Below are positions 44,261 through 55,331 of a stretch of 64,000 bases of DNA, one piece after another; the stretch's first letter is position 1, and each line of letters begins with the position of its first letter. This DNA is from Solenopsis invicta. Its lineage: Eukaryota; Arthropoda; Insecta; Hymenoptera; Formicidae. The notes under the pieces were generated by a model. That model had not been told where the DNA came from. It searched no databases and saw only the letters and a list, made by a program, of their open reading frames with translations. The stretch lies in NCBI RefSeq assembly GCF_016802725.1, contig NC_052668.1, positions 10,046,501 through 10,110,500 on the forward strand. The letters are read 5' to 3'. Position numbers and translations under genes: made by a program.

Positions 44261-45307
44261 TTGTGACGTGGCAGTTTTTCCTGCTTTGCCACTTCATCCC
44301 TCCGCTTACGCGAAGAGCGCATACGACCGGGCCGGGCACTAAGCAAGAGAGCGAGATCTCCGACGGGACTGAATTGCGTGTCTGATATTATTTTATTTAT
44401 TCGCGGTTTATTTGCATATTAAATTGGGCGCCTCGTCGAGCGTCGCCGACACAACAGCGAGGGATGTCGACCGCAGCGAGAGGAAGCGGGAACGATCGTT
44501 CAGGACCGGTACGCTTAGAACCGACGAAATGGGGGAAAAGCCGAGCGTGGCAAGAGATAGACGCTGCACGAGAGAAGCTCGCGAGATGCACAAGGAGAAC
44601 GGTCAGACTAGAGCGGACAAACGGCCAGGACAAGAGCTGTCTGATGCCGGCTGGCTATCCAGAAGAATAGCGACAGAGAATCGTCTATTCTTGGAGAGTA
44701 TGCAGCTGCCGTCCGCGAGGACGACGAGAGCGGCAAAGATATTGGATGCCGAAGGAGACCGCACAACACCTCCGGAGACCCGGCACTGCACGGTTGTGAC
44801 GTCACGACTAGATAAGGGCAGCCGCTGATAGGCTGCGCAGCTACGCGCAAAAATATCGCGTACCCTGTGGGAGGGGTTGCGATTGTGCATCAAGCGCAAT
44901 TCTCCTGGCTTTTGCGTGCGACTCGGCGATCCGTGTGCGTGCTAGACTAAGCGAGCGATTGATATCTAAGCTATCAGAGTGCCGGCTATCGAAAGGTGTG
45001 TTAGGCCCGGATGAGTCCCCGTAGATCCACGAAACGGAGGAGAAATGATGCCGTCGTCGAGGTAACCCTTCTAAGCGTTGTGTAAAGCCACGAGCTGTCG
45101 ACTCGTTCGTATTCTGAGGTGCAGCCATTAGTTTTAGTGAGTGAGTACGTCCGCCGCGTGGCGATTAATGCACCTTTTTGGTAATTAGCGGGCAATCCAC
45201 CTCAAGCACGAAATTCTGTCGTGTCACCCAGCTGTCGGCTGCCGCGTTTTACGTTAGCTATCCCACTGTGGAAACTCGCGGACGACCAGCTTCCCGGGAA
45301 GCCGCAA

Positions 45308-45437
45308 CCCAAGCAGAACAACAAGTCAAAATGACATCAAAGTGAATCGTAATTGATCGAGAAGTGACTTTTAATGATCATTTTGTGGTCACTTTGACAT
45401 CATTTTGATGTCGTAATGATTTCCTATTCTGCTTGGG
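45308..45437. mobile_element. 130-bp MITE-like palindrome in the 5' LTR
   Basis: It starts cccaagcagaa and ends ttctgcttggg, with inner inverted words (tcaaaatgacatcaaagtga and its complement). It lies within the LTR segment missing from the 3' LTR, so its absence there cannot date it. Confidence 0.6.
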
Positions 45438-46193
45438 AAAACCCTCGCGCACTTGCGCGAGTCGTGCCGCGGTCGTGATCGCACGGTCGCCGGATATATC
45501 AGTGCGTCTCTTTACAGCGCATTGTTGAAGTAATTGGTTCTCGTTCACGACGATTGCGTTGTCGTCAGCCTGTATTTTTTCATGCGTTCACTGTAAATTA
45601 AAGAAATCTCTTTTGCGGAAGCTTGGCTATCGTGTTCTCGCCGCGCCGTTCCGGACGCGCGCGATTGGCTGTCGTGTTCCGCGGGTGATTAGCCTCTATA
45701 ATTTTGATTTACAAAGTTGTTGTGCGAGCAATTTACGTGGGTTTTTGCGTTCTCTCTATTTTTCCTCCCACATTTTGCGTAATTCTTTTGCTTTATCACT
45801 TCTATGCATCCGTTTCACTTTTTTTGTACGTCATTTCTATCATTTATTATAATATATTACTTTTCATGCCTGTTACATCGGCCTAACTTTGTTTGATTTC
45901 TTGCTCACCTGCTTTCTTCTGTAAGCAAGCTGCTTCACTCCTGTCTCTGCATCCCCCCCCCCCACAGGTTAAAAGAGTTAACTGGCTGCGTGCAACGATT
46001 TCGCGTTTTCGTTTAAAGTCCGTTTGCAAACTATTGTGTCTTGGAGTTAACTATTGTTTTGCGTTGTAGATCAAACTCGGTGACGCCACCGTCTGGCGCC
46101 CAACTTTGTGATTTAGCGCAAACTTAGATATCAGTACTGTCGTACGCTCCCGCGCGCGTTTCGCGTATAATTTCTTGCCCTTGTTTAATCGCG

Positions 46194-47094
46194 GGTAAAC
46201 CTTTACAAAAGGGGAGCAGCCTTTGACGACCTTGACCTTGACATATGTTATCAATGGGAAAATACTGAGTGACATACACAAGGTTTTAAGTAATGCCCAC
46301 TTTTTATTAAAAAAATATTTCAAAAAAAGAAACAGTTTTTCTTACTTATTTCGGAAAATATTCATTTTACAAAAAAATGTTTCAAACAAAAATGAAGCTA
46401 GTAATAAGCTCTATAAAAAAGGTCATATATATATTTTACTTAATTTCAATATTTTCAAAAGAGTTTTTGACGCAAAACAGTTTTTCTACAATATACAGAG
46501 AACGGCTCCACCCCTCCCCCTGCACCCCCACCCCGTATTTTTTCTAACCCAACCCACTTTGTCTCAGGTCCACTAATGACGGGGTGGGTATGGGAGGGGA
46601 TGAGTTATAATTTTAAATTTAATATTGCAACGTCAATTAGATATCCTTGGTCAAATTACAATTGAAATAGAGTTAGGTTGGGTTAGAAAAAATACGGGGA
46701 GAGGGTGCGGGAGAGGGGCTCCGGCCCCTCCCCCGCCCAAGTATCTACTTTTCACACAAAACTACTAAAAATTTAAAAAAAAGTTATTTTAAAACAGTTT
46801 TTCTACTATAACGACTAAAGTATTGAAGTTAGATAAAAAAATGTATATAACCTTTTTTATAGAGCTTATTACTAGCTTATTACTAGCTTCATTTTTTGTT
46901 TGACACATTTTTTTGTAAAATGAATATTTAGTGAAATAAAAACGAAAAACTATTTTTCTTTCTCTGATAATATTTTTTTAAATAAGAAATGAGCATTACT
47001 CAAAACCTTTTGTATGTCACTCAGTACCTTCCCATTGATAACATATGTCAAGGTCAAGGTCGTCAGAGATTGCTCCCTTTTGTAAAGGTTTACC
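46194..47094. mobile_element. 901-bp foldback with 8-bp target duplication
   Basis: It begins ggtaaacctttacaaaaggg and ends with the complement; the arms match over about 250 bp or more (ttgaccttgacatatgttat). TAATCGCG flanks both sides (46186-46193 and 47095-47102). The centre also pairs (tacgggg...ccccgta-like G-rich and C-rich blocks near 46510 and 46700). An 8-bp duplication suggests mobilisation by a hAT- or P-type transposase. It inserted in the gypsy LTR. Confidence 0.85.
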
Positions 47095-47146
47095 TAATCG
47101 CGTAATTATTACGCTCTTCGGCGTAAGAAAAATACATGACAAGATT

Positions 47147-47162
47147 TGGCGCCCAACGTGGG
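47147..47162 (+). promoter_or_regulatory. Primer-binding site of the gypsy element
   Basis: TGGCGCCCAACGTGGG follows the LTR after a few bases. It is the conserved form complementary to a tRNA 3' end (tRNA-Lys type in related elements) used to prime minus-strand DNA. A similar tctggcgcccaac at 46093 lies upstream inside the LTR. Confidence 0.75.
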
Positions 47163-48002
47163 ATGCGCCAGTGAAAATTTCTTTTTTCCGGCCTTTGCAA
47201 GACACGGGCGTAGCAATTGAAAATTTTTTTTGCGCGTGTTATTTGAAGAATTTTGGGCTGGCGAGAAATTCTATTTTGAATGTGAGTAAATTTTTTTCGT
47301 CTTCCCTGACTAAGTTTTGTGTGCATCCTATATAAGTCTGTGTAACTTTTCTGCTCTTACTTAAGTTTTGATTGTATCTTTAAAGAATTTTAATTTTTTT
47401 CAATTTTCTGGCACTGCTAATATTTAAATAATAATGCAAAATTTTTTTGAGGCAGCCTTAATTATCCTTTGCTACTAATATCATAACGCCTTTAATACAA
47501 ATATAATACAAAGATATAAAATTTTTTTTGTGTGTGAATATTATTTGTCAGCCTATGATTTACAATTTTTGTGAATTTATTATTAAATTTCTTATTTAAG
47601 ACTTTGTGATTTTGTGACTTGATATCAGCAAACATTGCCGCGGATAGTTCGTCGTGAATATTGGTGCGTGTTATTTCGCAACGACAAAATTCGCCACACA
47701 GTGCCGATTATAATACTTGGCATCAAGGTAAACACGCTGAAAAATTTAGGGGGAAGGCGGGCTGCCGGAGTGCCGTGTTTACACGTTCGAACCGAACAAA
47801 TATTTTGAATAATAGAGTATGCCTTGTTTCAATAGCATACCACCACTAACAGCAGCCAATGCCAAGAGTTTTTCCGTTGGTTGGGTTAGATAAGTCAAGA
47901 TGATTGGTTGGTAGGCTATCGCATCGTGCGCTATCGGATCCAGTCCTGGATTTTTACGGCCACCCTTGAACAATAAATTGTGACGCTTGAGGAGAAGGGG
48001 CT
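47163..48002 (+). other. gypsy leader region before gag, with a MITE
   Basis: No conserved coding was seen. It is AT-rich to 47640, then carries the first MITE copy (about 47820-47945) and the left target duplication of the R1-like LINE (47990-48002). Confidence 0.5.
47820..47945 (-). mobile_element. Small MITE, copy 1 (in gypsy leader)
   Basis: It is the reverse-oriented homologue of 52474-52614. Shared words include gataagtcaagatgattggt, cgatagcgcac(g/a) and gccaatgccaagag-type sequence. The left boundary is blurred. Confidence 0.65.
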
Positions 48003-49382
48003 CTTTTTTTTATAGTTGGGAAACGCCTTTATCGGTCCTGCGGGGGCAGGTATGTGAGACTCGTCGACCTGACTAGCCGACATACTCACTAAAACCCAAC
48101 TTTTTCCGGCGTCTCGGCTCAGGACGGATCACGGGATCGAACTAAGCATGCACCGCGATCCGTCCCAGCCCAAACGGGTCCCTGCCCGAGAGCAGAAACC
48201 TTCCTCCGGAGTTAGCGGCCAGAGCTCGACCGAAGTCGCGCCCCAGCCGCCCGAACCGGGATGCCGGGTGTGCGTCGGACCCCCCTAGGTACGCATTGCC
48301 GCATCCCAAGCCCCGAGACGGGTCAGCCGGGCAACTACCTCGCCGCTGATTCCATCCGAGGCGTACTTCCTCAACAGTGGAGAGGGTAGGGCTCTCTGTC
48401 CGGTCTAGCCGGCGCTGTGAGAGTCCCTCCTCCCCACTGTTCCTTCTCGGCCATCCCTTCTTCACCCTTCCCTGGGGAAGAGAGGAGAAGTCCGCGCCAG
48501 TGGGGTTGACCCCGGGGGGACGACCAAACCGTCGCCGCCGGGACACTGGCGCTCTATGATTCGGGCAGGGAGGGGGGTGACGAAACTCACCCTCTTTCCC
48601 TGCCCACTACCCGCGGTTATTTTTCTCGTTAAGGGGGAGGAGGTAGTCCCTGCTGATGTTGCAGGAACCTTCTGCGCCTCCCCCCCCCCTCGCCATCTCT
48701 CTGGCGCGTCGGGAGCTTCCTCCCGCTCCGCCGCCTCCTTCTGCGACATGACAGTGTCGCAGAAGGAGGCCACCGCCGCCCATTCGTCGGCACTGGCGAG
48801 TATTCGCCCCAGCACCGTGGGGAGATCGAGACCAGCCCCTATCACATCGACGAGGGCACGGCGCTCGACAGTCCAAGCCGGGCATATCTCTAAGGTATGT
48901 TGCGCCGTGTCCCTTGCCTCTGGGCAGTGGTGGCACTTTGTGGTGGCTTCCCGTCCAACCTTCTCGTGCAGGTACTTTCCAAAGCAACCATGCCCGGAGA
49001 GCACCTGCGTTACGTGGAACGAGAGACCCCCGTGCCCCCTGCCCACCCATTTCTCAAGAACGGGACCAATGGCCTCGACCATCCTTAGGCCGGCCCTGGC
49101 ATGGGGTAGACGCTCCTGCCAGTGTCGAATAGTCTCTCGGCGGGCTTGACTCCGCCGAGCCTCCATCATCTGCTGCGTGGCAGGCTCGCCCCCGCGGGCA
49201 AGCTCCTCCCTCCACTCGTGGGTGTTCGCGAGGGAACACGCCACATACGCCCACGGAGGCGAACCCGCCAGCAAACACACCGCCTCCCAGGAGATGGTGC
49301 GGTACGACCGCATGACCCTGATGGCCATCTTGCGTTGCTCCCTTTGGAGCAACCTTATGTTGTTATTGTTGGCCACCAGGGC
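48003..49382 (-). mobile_element. 5'-truncated R1/TRAS-like LINE
   Basis: It is inserted in the gypsy leader on the minus strand. A 13-bp target duplication, aggagaaggggct, lies at 47990-48002 and 49383-49395, and a poly-A tail (plus-strand T run) at 48003-48010. It is GC-rich. Only the end of ORF2 and the 3' UTR remain, the normal result of incomplete reverse transcription. Confidence 0.9.
48462..49382 (-). pseudogene. R1/TRAS-like ORF2 C-terminus
   Basis: The minus frame carries QREQRKMAIRVMRSYRTISW, EAVCLLAGSPPW and GLSFHVTQVLSGHGCFGKYL. It then has the Cys/His motif CHHCPEARDTAQHTLEIC, the C-terminal finger after the reverse transcriptase in R1-clade ORF2. The frame stays open to a stop at 48462, giving about 305 residues of LINE origin. 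The apparent start at 49484 lies in gypsy DNA beyond the truncation point and is not meaningful. The uninterrupted frame suggests a recent insertion. Confidence 0.85.
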
Positions 49383-49432
49383 AGGAGAAGGGGCTTTTAA
49401 CCAACGGTTCAAGACCAAAACTCGCGCACCGA

Positions 49433-50545
49433 TTGTTGCGTTACATGCGGGCGACGCGTGTAGGCAAATCGTCCGGTGGTGCAAACGACGCGCAAGGAAT
49501 GTTGGACTTCAGACACCTAGATCTTCCCGACAAGGAGGTACAGCGACCGGATAGTCCCTTCGAGGCCACGATAAGGTCGCCTGCGGGCGTTCACGCATTC
49601 GGGGGAGGCGGGGGACGCCGCCCGCCAGGGACGAATAACGCGGCCGCAGCTTACAATCTAATGCGATGTTGTAATTTAAAGTTTTTCGGTGCGCGCGGAG
49701 AAGACGCGGAAATCTTTTTATTACAAATCGAGGAAGGTCGTGAATTAATATCAATCGACGACGCGGATATATTGCGGTGCCTACCGGTTTTCTTGTCGGG
49801 TGTCGCGCTTTATTGGTATCGCGCTAATCGCGCGAATTTAATGACGTGGATTACATTCAAAGCGGCGTGGCGTGCGATTCGGGAATACCGACTTCCAGTT
49901 TGCCTTGCGGGATGAAATAATGCGGCGTACGCAAGGGGAGCGCAAAACGGTAGTAGACTATTTGACATGTCTGAATGCGCTCTTTGATCGTCTCGCCCCC
50001 GTGGAGCGAGGAAAAGAAAATCGGTTACGCGCATCGCCACATGTTATTGCGCTTGCAAACAATGGTGCCGCGCATTTCGGTCACCGATTTAGAGTCTCTC
50101 GAGTTATTAGCTGAAAGTTTTTGTACGGCGGCTTTAAGTTATTGAGCACCTTCACCGCTCGAGCGCTCACTATTCCCCGATCTAGCATATCGTCCGTCAA
50201 AGGAGGAGGAGGCGCGGCGGAAAATGGAATGATACTTTTGCCGCATTAGAGATATTGGGTTTAGGTGAGAATGGCGGAACAGCGCGCGCGGGGAAAGGGA
50301 AAAGAGCAAAGGCTCACAGTAACGCTGTCCCGGCCGCGTCGGCGTCGACCACCACCGTAGCGAGTACCTCGACCGCCATTCCATCTACAAGCGTGCCCAG
50401 TAGCAATCCCGACAAATGCTGGAATTGCGATCAGACCGGCTACTTTGCGCGTGACTGTAAATCCGCTCCGCGCACACACTCTTTTCGGTGCGGCAAGACG
50501 GAAGTGATGTTGCGTACGTGCCCCGAATGTTCAGGAAACGCATAA
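49433..50545 (+). pseudogene. gypsy gag (capsid and zinc-knuckle parts)
   Basis: This is the structural protein that forms the virus-like particle. Frame 1 gives KFFGARGEDAEIFLLQIEEG and ILRCLPVFLSGVALYWYR, typical of the Ty3/gypsy capsid region. A frame change near 49880 leads to FQFALRDEIMRRTQGERKTV and DYLTCLNALFDRLAP. A third frame ends with CWNCDQTGYFARDC, a CCHC knuckle whose His is replaced by Tyr, and a second, poorer Cys cluster. Two or more frameshifts and the lost His mean it is not functional. Confidence 0.8.
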
Positions 50546-51215
50546 GGGAATTGGGGAAGGGGGAAATCACGACTCCTGCCAATGCATTCCCTGATAATTT
50601 AGTGGTGTCAGTGCGGTCAGATTTTGTTTCCAATTTATTCGAGGTGAGGGAATCGTACCTCTCATTCATCCGCGTTAAGATGTTGGGTAACGAGGTTTGC
50701 GCTTTGTTAGATACCGGATCGAGTCGTACGTTTTTAGGTCCGGTCGCTATTGAGTTAGTGCAATCGTTGAAATGTTGGTTTTGTCAGGCTAAGGACTGTC
50801 GCGTGACAACTGCGACTAGTCAGATGACACGGGTGAAGGAGAGGTCGAGGTGTCCCTCGAAATGGAAAGTCGCGGACGTACTTTGAGCGCGTACGTGTTA
50901 CAAACATTAGCGTTACTGTGTATACTAGGGATGGACTTTTTGACAACTTATGGTATAGTAGTTAATTTTGCGGGAAACACTTGGAGATTTGCGGATGATA
51001 TCACGCAACAATATTCCCTGGAAATCAAAACCACAAATTCGCTGTCAGCAACGCTCGTGCGCGGTGATTATTTGCTTGAGCAAAAGACAGAGAAGGATCC
51101 CACCAATCAAAGGGAAAACTCGCAAGATTCGGCGCCTGAAAAAGCGACCGATTTCGTAGGACATCCACCAAGAGAAGGGGGGACGCCAGCTGCTCGCAAA
51201 CACGCAATTCTATAA
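50488..51215 (+). pseudogene. gypsy aspartic protease region
   Basis: The frame overlaps the end of gag and contains VCALLDTGSSRTFLGPVAIE, with the LLDTGSS catalytic signature of retropepsins, used to mature the polyprotein. After a frame change near 50890, CILGMDFLTTYGIVVNF supplies the usual C-terminal Ile-Leu-Gly-x-Asp-Phe block. The two halves are in different frames. Confidence 0.8.
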
Positions 51216-51220
51216 GGTGG

Positions 51221-52464
51221 TTGAAAAGAGCTATCGGCCGAGAAAACGCGCGGTTATCGGATTTTTTAATGTTAAAGCTATTAGACGTTCTTGCGAAACT
51301 CGTACCGACGTCGCTAACCGAATATCGTATAGATGTCAGCGGGCACGCGCCAATTAAACAGCGATACTATCTTGTATCACCGAAGATACAGGAAGCAATT
51401 TACGCCGAGGTCGATTTAATGTTAGAGACCGGTATCATTGAGCCCTCAAAAAAAGAGTGGTCGACACCCATTGTTATGATCAAAAAGCCGAACAACAAAT
51501 ATCGCTTTTGTCTCGATTTTCGCTGGTTAAACGAGGTATCGAAAAAGGACGCGTACTTTTTGCCTTACAAACGCGATTTTAGATAAACCTTGCCCGGCGG
51601 GCTATCTGTCCATCATCAACCTTAGTCAGGCATATTTGCAAATTTTGCTCGAGAAAAATAGTAAAGAATACATGGCTTTTACGGTACCGGGAAAAGGACT
51701 TTTTCAATTCACGCGGATGCCGTATGACTTAACGGGAGCGCCCGCAACGTTTCAGAGGCTTTTAGATCTCTTAATTGGTCCGGAGATGGAACCGCATGCA
51801 TTTCGATGATATCGTGGTAGTAATGCGGACTTTCGAGGAACATCTTACGTGGTTAGGCAAAGTATTTGCATGTATTAGAGAAGCGGGGCTCACGATTAAC
51901 CCAGACAAAAGTAAATTTTGTTGGTCCGAAGTTAAATATCTCGGGTTTCCCGTGCAAAAAGAAGGGTTAACGGTAGACCGCCGCTATCGTTCAATATCAC
52001 CCGCCGCAAAACGTTAAGCAGTTGCGTTGTTTTATAAGGATGACGTACTGGTATAGGCGATTTATACTGCAATGCGCGATACAAATAGAGCCATTTACGA
52101 GTCTTCTATAAAAAAATTGCTCTTGGGTGTGGGGAAAGACTTAAAAGCACGCTTTTGAATCAATTAAATTCTGTCTAACCACCCCACCCACGCTATCGTG
52201 TTTACACTTTGTCTTACCATTTTTGCTGCAAACCGATGCAAGTTCCGTAAAATTGGGCGCGGTGTTAGCGCAGAAAAACAAAGACGCGCGTTATCGGATG
52301 CGGAAAGAAAATATTCCACCATGGAGTTGGAATGTTTAGCTATCGTGTGAGCTGTTAAAAAGTTTCACTTAGAGGGGTACAAATTTACGATCATAACAGA
52401 CCACAGTAGCCTCTGGTGGCTGCATAATTTAAAAAACCTGACTGGTCGTCTGACGCGGTGGGCA
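51221..52464 (+). pseudogene. gypsy reverse transcriptase and RNase H
   Basis: RT begins near 51330 (EYRIDVSGHAPIKQRYYLVS, IIEPSKKEWSTPIVMIKKP, YRFCLDFRWLNEVSKKDAY). After a frameshift it continues YLSIINLSQAYLQILL-like and FTVPGKGLFQFTRMPYDLTG. The catalytic box, normally YLDD or similar, reads FDDIVVV near 51805 because a few codons are missing. INPDKSKFCWSEVKYLGF follows. RNase H is recognisable from LLQTDASSVKLGAVLAQ (near 52227) and TIITDHSSLWWLHNLKNLTG (near 52390). Stops and shifts are frequent. Confidence 0.85.
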
Positions 52465-52473
52465 CTTGAGTTT

Positions 52474-52614
52474 TGGAGAATCTGATAGCGCACGGTGCGA
52501 TAGCCCACCAACCAATCATCTTGACTTATCTAACCGAACCAACGAAAAAACTCTAGGCATCGGCCACTGTAAGTAGTGGTGGGCTATCGGTCCCATGCGC
52601 TATCGGGATCCGCT
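52474..52614 (+). mobile_element. Small MITE, copy 2 (in gypsy pol), 9-bp target duplication
   Basis: cttgagttt flanks it at 52465-52473 and 52615-52623, so the pol frame reads on correctly when it is left out. The ends are imperfect inverses containing gatagcgca and tgcgctatc. It is homologous to 47820-47945. A 9-bp duplication is typical of MULEs, but 8 bp cannot be excluded. Confidence 0.8.
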
Positions 52615-53971
52615 CTTGAGTTTCTCGAGTATGATTACGTGATCGAGCATAGAAAAAGTACAATGCACCACGTGCCAAACGTGTTTTCGCAACTTTACGA
52701 GAACAAAGAAACTGATTTTTGCACTGCTATCGGATGACGCGTGGTATAACTCAAGGGTCGAAGAGATAATGCGCCATTAGCGACGTTACCCAGAGTGGCA
52801 AATATTTAACGGCGAGATGTATTTCAGAAAATCGCACTTGATGTTGGAAGTTGTAGGATATCGCGATCGGTGAAAATTCATGTTGCCGCGAGAGTCGCGC
52901 CGTGCAGTAATTAAAAAAAACCACGATCTGCCGCATGCCGGTCACTTGGGGTGGAGAAAACTTATCATCGTATCGCAACAAAGTATCATTGGCCGCGTAT
53001 ACTGAAAGACATCGCAAATTATGTAAAACGTTGCGTGGTGTGCCAGAGAGTGAAAGTCGAGCAAAATGTACCGTTCGGATGAAGCATGATAGAGTCACCG
53101 TGAATGGTGATCGCTGTAGACATCATGAAGCCGTTACCAACGAATAAGTCCGGTCACGCATACTTACTTGTCATGCAGGACTTGTTTACAAAGTGGATAA
53201 AGTGTTGTCCACTTTGAAAAACTATCGGTCGTAAAATTTGCGAAACAATTGAAAAAATAGAGATTTTTCATTGGAGCGCGCCGCGCGTATTGGACAACGG
53301 CACCGAGTTTATAAATCGGGAATTGCGTGCGATGTCGAAACAGTATGGCATTTATCATACGACTGTACCGCCATATCACCCGCAAGTGAACTCGGTCGAG
53401 CGGATAAATCGTGTTTTAAAGATAATGATCACCACTTGATGATGACCACTTTGTGGAGCGCAATCACCGTGAGTGGGACGTCCACATTATTGAGTTCCGA
53501 TTCCCATACAATTCCGCACACCATACGTTTCTGCAGGTCACGCCCGCTTTTCTTAATTATGGTCGGGAACCGTTACCGGTCAGTTTATATTGCGAACAAG
53601 ATGATGTCGGTGTCGAAGGAGAAGAAAAGAACCCCGTCGAGTGGTGCGAACATATAGGGAAGATTGGCGCATTACGCAAGTGGGTCGCAGAAAACTTGAA
53701 AGCCGCGCAAGAGCGACAATCTAAGTACTATAATTGGCACAGGCGTTAGGTCACATTTAACGTCGGTAAACAGGTACTCAAGAAATATTACGTGCTATTG
53801 GCAAGCGCACAACAATTCTCTTCAAAACTGGCCAAGAAATTCCATGGCCCGTTCATCATCCAAAGAATTCTCTTACCAATAGTCTACAAGTTGGCCAATT
53901 TAATGGGTAGAATTGTTGGCAAGGTCCACGTGAAAGATCTCAAACAGTACCATGAATTGTTTATTGTCTAG
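52615..53971 (+). pseudogene. gypsy integrase
   Basis: After the RNase H tail (EYDYVIEHRKSTMHHVPNVF) the H2C2 zinc-binding region appears at 52920-53060: HAGHLGW, KTYHRIATKYHWP, CVVCQRVKVEQ. The catalytic core follows with VDIMKPLPTNKSGHAYLLVM (first Asp), LDNGTEFINRELRAM (second Asp) and PPYHPQVNSVERINRVLK (Glu), the D,D,E triad. A C-terminal region (QERQSKYYNWHRR, then HGPFIIQRILLPIVYKL, VHVKDLKQYHE) ends at 53971. Stops near 53100 and 53437 and frame changes inactivate it. Confidence 0.85.
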
Positions 53972-53975
53972 GAGA

Positions 53976-54173
53976 ATGGACCCACAGGCAGACGCAGACT
54001 TCGAAAAGCGGTGGGTCCACCTGTGCGATCACCCGGTCCACCTTTGGATCACCCGTAACTACCCGGGGTTTTGGGAGGATCTGGCCCGCTACATGGAAGA
54101 ACGACGAAGGCGTCCGACGTCGCAGGACATAGTAATGCGACAACTACTACCACCTCAAGATATCAGCGTCTAG
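53976..54173 (+). CDS. Small ORF after integrase (gypsy accessory ORF)
   Basis: This 65-codon frame starts five bases after the integrase stop (MDPQADADFEKRWVHLCDHP) and is rich in Trp, Arg and Asp. It has no recognised domain. It does not look like an envelope glycoprotein, having no signal peptide or membrane helix. It is intact although the neighbouring pol frames are broken. It may be an accessory protein or the start of an antisense-regulated third ORF. Confidence 0.45.
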   Translation: MDPQADADFEKRWVHLCDHPVHLWITRNYPGFWEDLARYMEERRRRPTSQDIVMRQLLPPQDISV

Positions 54174-54228
54174 GCCGAGCCCCGGCAATACGATATCGGG
54201 TTGCAGACGAGCTTACGACAAAGAGACG

Positions 54229-54609
54229 TTGGTCTCCAGGTGGAACCGAATCGACGGCACGTCGGCATCGACCCCTACAGGTGCGTCTGTGCGACTGCAG
54301 AGAAGCCAGCCAGGCCGTAGGGGAGGCCGCGCGCCAAGCATCGTGGAACCCAGACCGCAGGGACGACGCTTGTCGCCGGGGGCCCAGCCCCGAGTGGAGA
54401 AGCACGGACACACGCTAGAGAGCACCGAGCCCCGAGAGGGAGCGGTCCTAGAACGGTTCTCTCAGTCATTTTGCTTGGCGGTGCCCACAACCGCAAGGCC
54501 CCCGCTTTTGTTTCCGCTGTGGACATCCGGGAACCGGCGTCAACAAATGCCCCTGATGCCGCAGGGGATGGCTCGCTCAAGGCCCAATCCGCCCAGACAG
54601 AAGCCATGA
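54229..54609 (+). other. GC-rich open frame downstream of gypsy pol
   Basis: A 126-codon Arg/Pro/Ser-rich frame. Frames in other phases also stay open across 54071-54660, so part of this is a composition effect. No domain is recognised. It occupies the place where some gypsy elements carry a third ORF. Confidence 0.3.
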
Positions 54610-55331
54610 CGGACCGGAAGCGCCCCGGTATCGCAGAGTACCCCCGAGTAAGATCAAAAAGAACTCGTAAAGTGTTGGATACAAAGCACTGCGTTTTGTC
54701 TTTCCTTTTTTTTTGCTTTCTTTTTGTTTTGTTTCTCTCCTTTTTGTCTTTTTGTTGGTGTCCTTTTCTTTGGTTTATTCTGTTTTTTTTTGCTTCCTCC
54801 CCTTCTTACGGTGCGGCTATTGGCCGCTTGGAACCAATTTTGTGTTTTGTTTTGAGGTAGCTGTAAGATATCGGTTATTAAAAATTACTTTGTAAACTTT
54901 ACTGACTTGGTTTTATGGAAGCGCAACCTACTCCATTCCTGTTTCCCCTCTCCGGTCCCCGCCGACGCGGTAGACGTAAGCGCAAAATAAAGCCGATCAT
55001 CCGGGACCGGAAACAGCAAGATCGCGAGACAGGAGAATGGACGGCCAACGGATATTTCTATTCTTCCCTGGCCGCGTTCTTAAAAACAGCTTGAGTTTTT
55101 TTTTTAATTGTCGGTTTGATCCTTTCTTTGTTTAGCCGTTTTCTTTTTTTTATTTTCTTCACGAACAAGTATATTTTCTTTTTTTATTGTATTGTCTGAA
55201 TTTCGTCATCTTTTTTTTACTATGACAGTCAACACGCTGGAAATTTTGGTTTCTCTGAGACACCTCCCTCAATGGCTTGTGGCTGCAGAAAGATATCTGG
55301 ACGGGCACGGTCTCGCTTGGCATGGGGAGGT
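54610..55331 (+). other. gypsy 3' non-coding region with pyrimidine tract and polypurine tract
   Basis: A long T/C-rich tract fills 54697-54800. Just before the 3' LTR, ggcatggggagg (55319-55330) is a short polypurine tract of the type that primes plus-strand DNA. No conserved coding is seen. Confidence 0.6.

Larger units (their letters stand above)
44262..47141 (+). repeat. 5' LTR of the gypsy element (contains insertions)
   Basis: It begins TGTGACGTGGCAGTTTTTCC, matching TGTAACGTGGCAATTTTTCC at 55332, and I end it at ACA six bases before the primer-binding site. Subtracting the 901-bp foldback and its duplicated octamer leaves about 1.97 kb. Compared with the 3' LTR it contains about 770 bp more (near 44730-45500), so the 3' copy has a deletion. 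An open frame spans 44412-44828. The exact 3' limit is inferred, as the other LTR is cut short. Confidence 0.65.

Noticed and set aside
44412..45195. Several minus-strand ORFs (60-98 codons) in the gypsy 5' LTR
   Set aside because: GC-rich composition shadows with no domain; no transcription signals on that strand.
48556..49400. Plus-strand ORFs of up to 197 codons over the R1-like LINE
   Set aside because: The minus strand carries the clear ORF2 C-terminus with its Cys/His finger; the plus frames are shadows.
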